This document shows, in pieces, positions 31,492 to 35,388 of a stretch of DNA of 35,388 nt. Source of the stretch: Amycolatopsis echigonensis (GTDB taxonomy: Bacteria; Actinomycetota; Actinomycetes; Mycobacteriales; Pseudonocardiaceae); NCBI RefSeq assembly GCF_014174495.1, contig NZ_JACJHR010000086.1, forward strand, positions 1-35,388, in the 5' to 3' direction. Every line of letters begins with the position of its first letter. Within the stretch, counting starts at the first letter, position 1. The notes beneath the pieces were generated by a model, which saw only the letters and a list, made by a program, of their open reading frames with translations, had not been told where the DNA came from and did not search any database. Both the position numbers and the translations under genes were made by a program.

Positions 31492-32025
31492 GTGCGCCGA
31501 CTGCCCCAACCTGTACTCGACACCATCGGCACGCTCGCCCGGCTCGGGCTGGCTGCCGTGTGGCTCGTGTCCGGCGGTCTGAAGATCGCCGACCCGGGGC
31601 AGACGTACATCGCCGTGCAGGCCTACGACGTGCTCCCGCACGCGCTGGTGCGCCCGGTCGCCACCGGGCTGCCGCTGCTGGAGCTGGTGCTCGGACTGCT
31701 GCTGCTCGCCGGGCTGGCCACGCGCTGGGTCGCGGGCGTCTCGCTCGTGCTGCTGGCCGTGCTCGTCGCGGGCATCGCGCAGTCATGGGCGCGCGGGTTG
31801 AGCATCGACTGCGGCTGCTTCGGCGGCGGCGGGCGCGTGAACGCCGGGCAGACCGAATACCCGCAGGAGATCCTGCGTGACGCCGGCTTCGCCCTGCTCG
31901 CGGTGTGGCTGCTCGCCCGGCCGCGCACGTGGCTTTCGGTCGACGGCTGGCTCGGCTGGGGCAAGGGCCGGAACTCCGGCGGGGCCTCGGACGACTACCC
32001 CAAGAGCATCGCGGAAGGGAACTAG
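31492..32025 (+). CDS. MauE/DoxX-family redox membrane protein
   Basis: Integral membrane protein of 177 aa with four hydrophobic helices (about residues 12-32, 55-75, 80-98 and 128-148). A loop after the third carries SIDCGCFGGGG, so Cys107 and Cys109 form a CxC pair typical of MauE-like proteins thought to pass electrons or disulphides across the membrane. The C-terminus is a hydrophilic tail. The next gene, 8 bp downstream, encodes a membrane-anchored DsbA-like protein, so the two probably form an extracytoplasmic thiol-oxidation pair. The start is GTG 31492. Confidence 0.88.
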   Translation: MRRLPQPVLDTIGTLARLGLAAVWLVSGGLKIADPGQTYIAVQAYDVLPHALVRPVATGLPLLELVLGLLLLAGLATRWVAGVSLVLLAVLVAGIAQSWARGLSIDCGCFGGGGRVNAGQTEYPQEILRDAGFALLAVWLLARPRTWLSVDGWLGWGKGRNSGGASDDYPKSIAEGN

Positions 32026-32033
32026 GAACAGTG

Positions 32034-32831
32034 GGTGGAGCTGCGCGCAACGCGCGGAAAAGCCGTCAGCAGGCGGCGGCCGCGAGGTCGGTCGCCCAGG
32101 CGCGGGGCTCGGGAAGCGACCGGAACAAGATCATCGCGGTGGTGGTGGCCGTCGTGGTGATCGCCGCGCTCGTGATCGGCGGCGTGCTCTGGATCAACTC
32201 CAGCAAGAACGCGACGCAGGACAACGCGATCCCGGCGGGCACGCCCACGGCGCTCGGGCCGGGCGTCGTCGAGAAGCGCGACGGCGTCGTGGTGTCGGTC
32301 GGCAAGCCGGGCGCGCCGAAGACCATCGACCTCTACGCCGACTTCCTGTGCCCGTACTGCGCCAAGCTGCAGCAGGACTACGGGCCGCGGATGGAGCAGG
32401 CGATCAACAGCGGGCAGCTCACCGTGCGCTACCACATGGTGATCCTGCTCAACAAGAACTCGGACCCGCCGGGCTACTCGCTCGACTCGGCGAACGCCGC
32501 GCTCGCCGCCGCCGACGAGCAGAAGTTCACCGCGTTCCACGACGCGCTGTTTAAGAACCAGCCGCAGGAAGGCGGCCGCGGGTACGACAAGGCCCAGCTG
32601 GTCAAGCTCGGCCAGGACCTGGGGATCACCGATCCGAAGTTCGCGCAGACGGTCAACGCCGGCACCTACGACCAGCAGCTGCAGACGGCGTTTCAGCAGA
32701 TCCAGAGCGACCCGAAGCTGCAGCAGGACTTCGGCAACGGCCAGATCGGCTTCGGGACGCCGACGGTCGCGGTCAACGGCAAGGCCATTCCCGCTTCGGG
32801 GGACTGGCTGACGAAGGTTCTCAACGGCTGA
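32034..32831 (+). CDS. DsbA-like thioredoxin-fold protein, membrane anchored
   Basis: Protein of 265 aa with a basic cytoplasmic N-terminus (1-33), one transmembrane helix (about 34-55, IIAVVVAVVVIAALVIGGVLWI less its ends) and an external thioredoxin-like domain. The active site is C107-P-Y-C110 in DFLCPYCAKLQ, followed by the long helical insert of DSBA-type folds. The cis-Pro region is GFGTPTVAVNG. It should oxidise or isomerise disulphides in exported proteins. GTG 32034 is preceded by AGGA. It lies 8 bp after the MauE-like gene, its likely redox partner. Confidence 0.9.
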   Translation, partial: GGAARNARKSRQQAAAARSVAQARGSGSDRNKIIAVVVAVVVIAALVIGGVLWINSSKNATQDNAIPAGTPTALGPGVVEKRDGVVVSVGKPGAPKTIDLYADFLCPYCAKLQQDYGPRMEQAINSGQLTVRYHMVILLNKNSDPPGYSLDSANAALAAADEQKFTAFHDALFKNQPQEGGRGYDKAQLVKLGQDLGITDPKFAQTVNAGTYDQQLQTAFQQIQSDPKLQQDFGNGQIGFGTPTVAVNGKAIPASGDWLTKVLNG

Positions 32832-32908
32832 CCTGATTCGGTCATTTCGCCTATCGGGCACAATCCGTCCGCTAACCTGGGCCGCAGGGCTCAGGGGAGG
32901 GGCGGGTT

Positions 32909-33223
32909 GTGTCCGGTTTTCATGTCGACGACGGCGCGTACGAGAACTACGCGAAGCAGGTCGACCCACTTGGCGACGAGGTGCGGTCCGCCGCGAAGGC
33001 GCATATCGGTCCGCACGTGGCGCTGTCCGGCGACGGGTTCTCCGCGATCGGGGACGAATCCGGGTTCGCCGGCGCGTATGGCGCGCGGATGCGGGCGCTG
33101 CAGGAACGGATGCACGCGCTCGGCGGCGGCTGGCACGACGTCGGCGAGGCCGCTCGGCGCACGCAGGTCAATTACGCCGCCGTCGAGCAGGAACACGGCG
33201 ACGCTGTGCGCAGGCTTTCGTGA
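32909..33223 (+). CDS. EspC/WXG100-like type VII secretion-associated protein
   Basis: Small helical protein of 104 aa beginning MSGFHVDDGAYENYAKQVDPL. Two helical halves are separated by a central glycine-rich stretch (ALSGDGFSAIGDESGFAGAYG). GGGWHDVGEAARRTQVNYAAVEQ lies near the C-terminus (shown less its final residues). No exact WXG motif is seen at a mid-protein turn, so it fits the EspC-like (DUF2580) group better than classic ESAT-6 proteins. GTG 32909 is preceded by GGGGAGGGG, with a TAACCT hexamer at 32872-32877 as a possible -10. It overlaps the NlpC/P60 gene by 4 bp. Confidence 0.75.
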   Translation: MSGFHVDDGAYENYAKQVDPLGDEVRSAAKAHIGPHVALSGDGFSAIGDESGFAGAYGARMRALQERMHALGGGWHDVGEAARRTQVNYAAVEQEHGDAVRRLS

Positions 33224-34335
33224 ACGCTCCGGTCGACCATCTGGTCCGGAACGGCCTGGACACCACGAATCAGCTCGCCGCGAAGCTGAAGCACGATCCG
33301 GCGGCGATCAACGGCGCGCGCGACGGGCAGGTCGCGCTGCAGACGTCCGTCGGCCAGGCCAATCAGCACGCGGGCACTCAGCGGGTGAATCTGGCGGCGG
33401 CCAGTTCCGGGGCGACCTCGGAACGCGCGGTCGCGACGTCGAAGGATCTGGAGAAGGAAGTCCAGGACCTTCTCGACGAGAGCGCGGAAATCGAACGAGC
33501 GGTCGCGGAGGCCGCGGAGACGCTGCACGTCGGCGAGATCCGCAACGATCAGGTGCGGGACGAGATTCTGCGGGAGATCGCGTCCTCGATGCAGGCGCTG
33601 GCGGCGGTCAACGGGATCCAGCCGCCGGAGAGCCGGGCGGCCGCGGCCCGGCAGATTCTGCTGCAGCTGCAAACGAAGATCGGGCAGTTGACCGGACAAG
33701 CGGCCACGTTCACCGAGGAGACGCTCGGGAAGCTGACCGGGCTGGGGCGACGGCTCGGCGGGTCGGAATCGACTTCCGCGAGCAGCGCGACGACCTCGGT
33801 GCCGCAGGCGTTCAACACCAACGGCGCGCACGTCAGCCACAGCGGTGGAGGCGGCGGAGTCGACAGCGGTGGGGGTGGCGGCGGCGGGTTCGCCGGGAAA
33901 CCGCGGTTGCCGGTGGCTGTTCCACCGCAGCCGGGCAGCGGGGTCGGGATCAACCTGCCGAGCGGGAGAACCGTGATGGCGCCGAACGAAACCGCGGCCA
34001 AAGCGGTGCGGGCGGCGTTGTCCCAGCTGGGCGTGCCGTATGTGTGGGGCGGCACCGCGCGCGGGCAAGGACTCGACTGCAGCGGGTTGACCATGACGTC
34101 CTATCAGGACGCTGGGCTGCAGTTGCCCCGGACCGCGCGGCAGCAGACTGTCGGGGCTGAGGTGCCGTCGATCGACCAGTTGCTGCCGGGGGATTTGGTG
34201 GTGTGGTCCGGCCACGTCGCGATGGTGATCGGCGACGGGCAGATGGTCGAGGCCGGGGATCCGGTGCAGATCAGCAAGATCCGCACGACCAACGCCGGAC
34301 AGCAGTTCATCGGATTTTACCGGCCGACGGGGTGA
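33220..34335 (+). CDS. NlpC/P60 cell-wall hydrolase with helical N-terminus
   Basis: Protein of 371 aa. Residues 1-180 are helical with likely coiled coils (70-130), like type VII substrate or WXG-type domains. Residues 181-240 are a low-complexity Ser, Gly and Pro linker with two poly-Gly runs. Residues 255-371 form an NlpC/P60 domain: Cys287 in GLDCSGLT and His332 in SGHVAMVIG are the catalytic pair, with Glu344 near the third position. The predicted activity is D,L-endopeptidase on peptidoglycan stem peptides. There is no Sec signal, so export would need type VII secretion, in keeping with the coupled small gene upstream. An effector or toxin role is also possible. Confidence 0.85.
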   Translation: MNAPVDHLVRNGLDTTNQLAAKLKHDPAAINGARDGQVALQTSVGQANQHAGTQRVNLAAASSGATSERAVATSKDLEKEVQDLLDESAEIERAVAEAAETLHVGEIRNDQVRDEILREIASSMQALAAVNGIQPPESRAAAARQILLQLQTKIGQLTGQAATFTEETLGKLTGLGRRLGGSESTSASSATTSVPQAFNTNGAHVSHSGGGGGVDSGGGGGGGFAGKPRLPVAVPPQPGSGVGINLPSGRTVMAPNETAAKAVRAALSQLGVPYVWGGTARGQGLDCSGLTMTSYQDAGLQLPRTARQQTVGAEVPSIDQLLPGDLVVWSGHVAMVIGDGQMVEAGDPVQISKIRTTNAGQQFIGFYRPTG

Positions 34336-34716
34336 GTGGTGGCTGAATTCGACATGGATCGCGCGGTGGCGCGGGTGATGGAGGAGGCCTCCCGGGCCGG
34401 GGATGCCGCTGCTGCTCGGTTCGAGCGAGCCGGGCCGGTGGTCGGGAAGGCTGCTGCGGGCGGGGTTTCGGTCGAGGTCGCGCCTGGCGGGTTGTTGACG
34501 GGGCTGACGGTGACTCGGGCTGCGTTGCGGAGCGGCTCGGAGGCGGTTGCCGCGCAGATTGTGGAGTTGTCTCGGCGGGCCGAGCGGCGGGCCGGGGATC
34601 GGATGCATCAGGTTTTGTCGCCGGTGCTGGGCGCGGAAGCGGTGGCTGCGTTGGGGTATACGGCGTTGAGTGAGGATGATCCGGATTTCTATGACGAAGA
34701 GCCGGTGACGTGGTGA
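34336..34716 (+). CDS. YbaB/EbfC-like small protein (first copy)
   Basis: Protein of 126 aa, or 125 if the adjacent GTG 34339 is used. It has the alpha-beta-alpha pattern of the YbaB family: an N-terminal helix, a strand pair around VSVEVAPGGLLTGLTVTRAAL, then a long helix VAAQIVELSRRAERRAGDRM. The tail is acidic. Actinobacterial YbaB-like proteins often lie beside WXG100 or NlpC genes, where they may be chaperones rather than DNA-binding proteins; this is inferred. It follows the hydrolase gene directly and overlaps the next gene by 4 bp. Confidence 0.7.
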   Translation: MVAEFDMDRAVARVMEEASRAGDAAAARFERAGPVVGKAAAGGVSVEVAPGGLLTGLTVTRAALRSGSEAVAAQIVELSRRAERRAGDRMHQVLSPVLGAEAVAALGYTALSEDDPDFYDEEPVTW

Positions 34717-35201
34717 AGACCCGGGAACTTATCGAGCTGGCCCGTTCTCGCGAGGCTGCGTTGGGGCAGGTCGCTTCGTTGATGGCGGAAGCGCGCGGGT
34801 CGGCTCATGCGGTGGATGGGTCGGTTGAGGTGACCGTGGATGCGCTGGGAGCGTTGAAGCGGTTGTGGCTATCGCCTTCGGTGGCGCAGTGGGATCCTTC
34901 GCGGGTTTCGGCTGTGGTGCTTGAGGTGGTTCGGGTGGCTATGGCTGAGGCTGAGCAGGATTGTTTCAACCGGGTGGGGTTATCGCTGGGGGAGGAGGCG
35001 GGGTTGCTGGTGGAGGCGTTGTCCGGGCGGGCGGCTCCGGCTCGTGCTGCTGATGACGATCCGGGGATGACGGTGGAGGAGTTTCAGCGGTTGAGGGGGG
35101 AACGGTTGGGGGAGAGGCGGTTTCCTGTCGCTGCTGTGGCTGAGTCCACTGTGGAGGAATGGGAAGACTTTGATCCGGCGTCGTTGCGTTCGGATCGGTG
35201 A
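34713..35201 (+). CDS. YbaB/EbfC-like protein (second copy)
   Basis: Protein of 162 aa with the same layout as its neighbour: helix RELIELARSREAALGQVAS, strands GSVEVTVDALGALKRLWLS, then a long helix VSAVVLEVVRVAMAEAEQDC. The acidic C-terminal extension ends in EEWEDFDPASLRS. GTG 34713 overlaps the upstream stop (GTGA). The pair may form a heterodimer. It is the last gene of the module in this window. Confidence 0.7.
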   Translation: MKTRELIELARSREAALGQVASLMAEARGSAHAVDGSVEVTVDALGALKRLWLSPSVAQWDPSRVSAVVLEVVRVAMAEAEQDCFNRVGLSLGEEAGLLVEALSGRAAPARAADDDPGMTVEEFQRLRGERLGERRFPVAAVAESTVEEWEDFDPASLRSDR

Positions 35202-35333
35202 GGGTACTGCTGGTGAATCCGTTGTGGGTGAAGAGGGGTCGTGTCGTTGGGGTTGGGTCGGTGAGGGGCGGGGTCTGGTCTTGCTGTTGAGTCCATTGTG
35301 GATGGAGTGGGCTTCGGTGGGGTGGAGCGGTTC

Positions 35334-35383
35334 GGGGGCTGACGCCCCCTTCGGGGGTGGTGGTTGCGTGGGGCACCCCGAAG
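35334..35383. repeat. Two adjacent GC hairpins at the window end
   Basis: GGGGGC-TGAC-GCCCCC forms one hairpin (35334-35349). CTTCGGGG (35349-35356) and CCCCGAAG (35376-35383) form another, overlapping it by one base. The style matches the double hairpin at 10073-10120, and both sit just after gene ends. There is no coding sequence between 35202 and 35388. Confidence 0.6.
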
Positions 35384-35388
35384 CTTGA

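Overview
The window is about 35 kb of high-GC actinobacterial chromosome. GTG starts are frequent, genes often overlap by 4 bp (ATGA or GTGA), -10-like TANNNT hexamers lie a few bases before several start codons, and prfB-ftsE-ftsX-smpB and ssrA occur together. Gene content and style suggest the Pseudonocardiaceae, most likely Amycolatopsis or a close relative. The genus is an inference from general knowledge, not a database match.

Layout. 1-360: G-rich tract, initiator tRNA and its terminator. 403-4337: housekeeping block with a PadR regulator, prfB (RF2), ftsE-ftsX (divisome ABC complex) and smpB. 4334-9449: an amidohydrolase, then on the minus strand an acyltransferase-3 membrane protein, a 72-aa protein and a three-gene signalling operon (orphan sensor-domain protein, sensor kinase, LuxR-type response regulator). 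9638-10009: ssrA (tmRNA), the partner of SmpB. 10369-13396 (minus): a tightly coupled operon of an ANL-superfamily AMP-forming ligase, a tRNA-dependent cyclodipeptide synthase (CDPS) and a SAM methyltransferase. This looks like a small diketopiperazine biosynthetic cluster and is the most interesting part of the window. 13899-21673: histidine catabolism, with a divergent IclR regulator and the operon hutH-hutU-(M20 amidohydrolase)-hutF-hutI. 21857-23050: a frameshifted FAD monooxygenase. 23287-24647: PiT phosphate transporter and a small membrane protein behind a candidate PHO box. 24644-25578 (minus): two coupled hypothetical genes. 25724-28120: an epimerase remnant, an intact FAD monooxygenase with a divergent TetR regulator and tandem operator-like dyads, and a decayed ABC ATPase. 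28179-31426 (minus): an orphan solute-binding lipoprotein overlapping the helicase gene hrpB. 31492-32831: a MauE/DoxX-like and DsbA-like thiol redox pair. 32909-35201: an EspC/WXG100-like protein, an NlpC/P60 hydrolase and two YbaB-like proteins, which looks like a type VII secretion-associated module. The window ends in intergenic hairpin repeats.

How the genes work together. SmpB and tmRNA form the trans-translation system. RF2 terminates at UGA/UAA, and FtsEX controls septal peptidoglycan hydrolysis. The hut genes convert histidine through urocanate, imidazolonepropionate, formiminoglutamate and formylglutamate; the M20 enzyme is the only candidate in the operon for the last deformylation step. 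In the CDPS operon the synthase would condense two aminoacyl-tRNAs into a cyclodipeptide that the methyltransferase and ligase could then modify. No cyclodipeptide oxidase, P450 or transporter lies beside it.

Limits: calls rest on motif recognition and remembered family sequences. No alignment, folding or database search was run.
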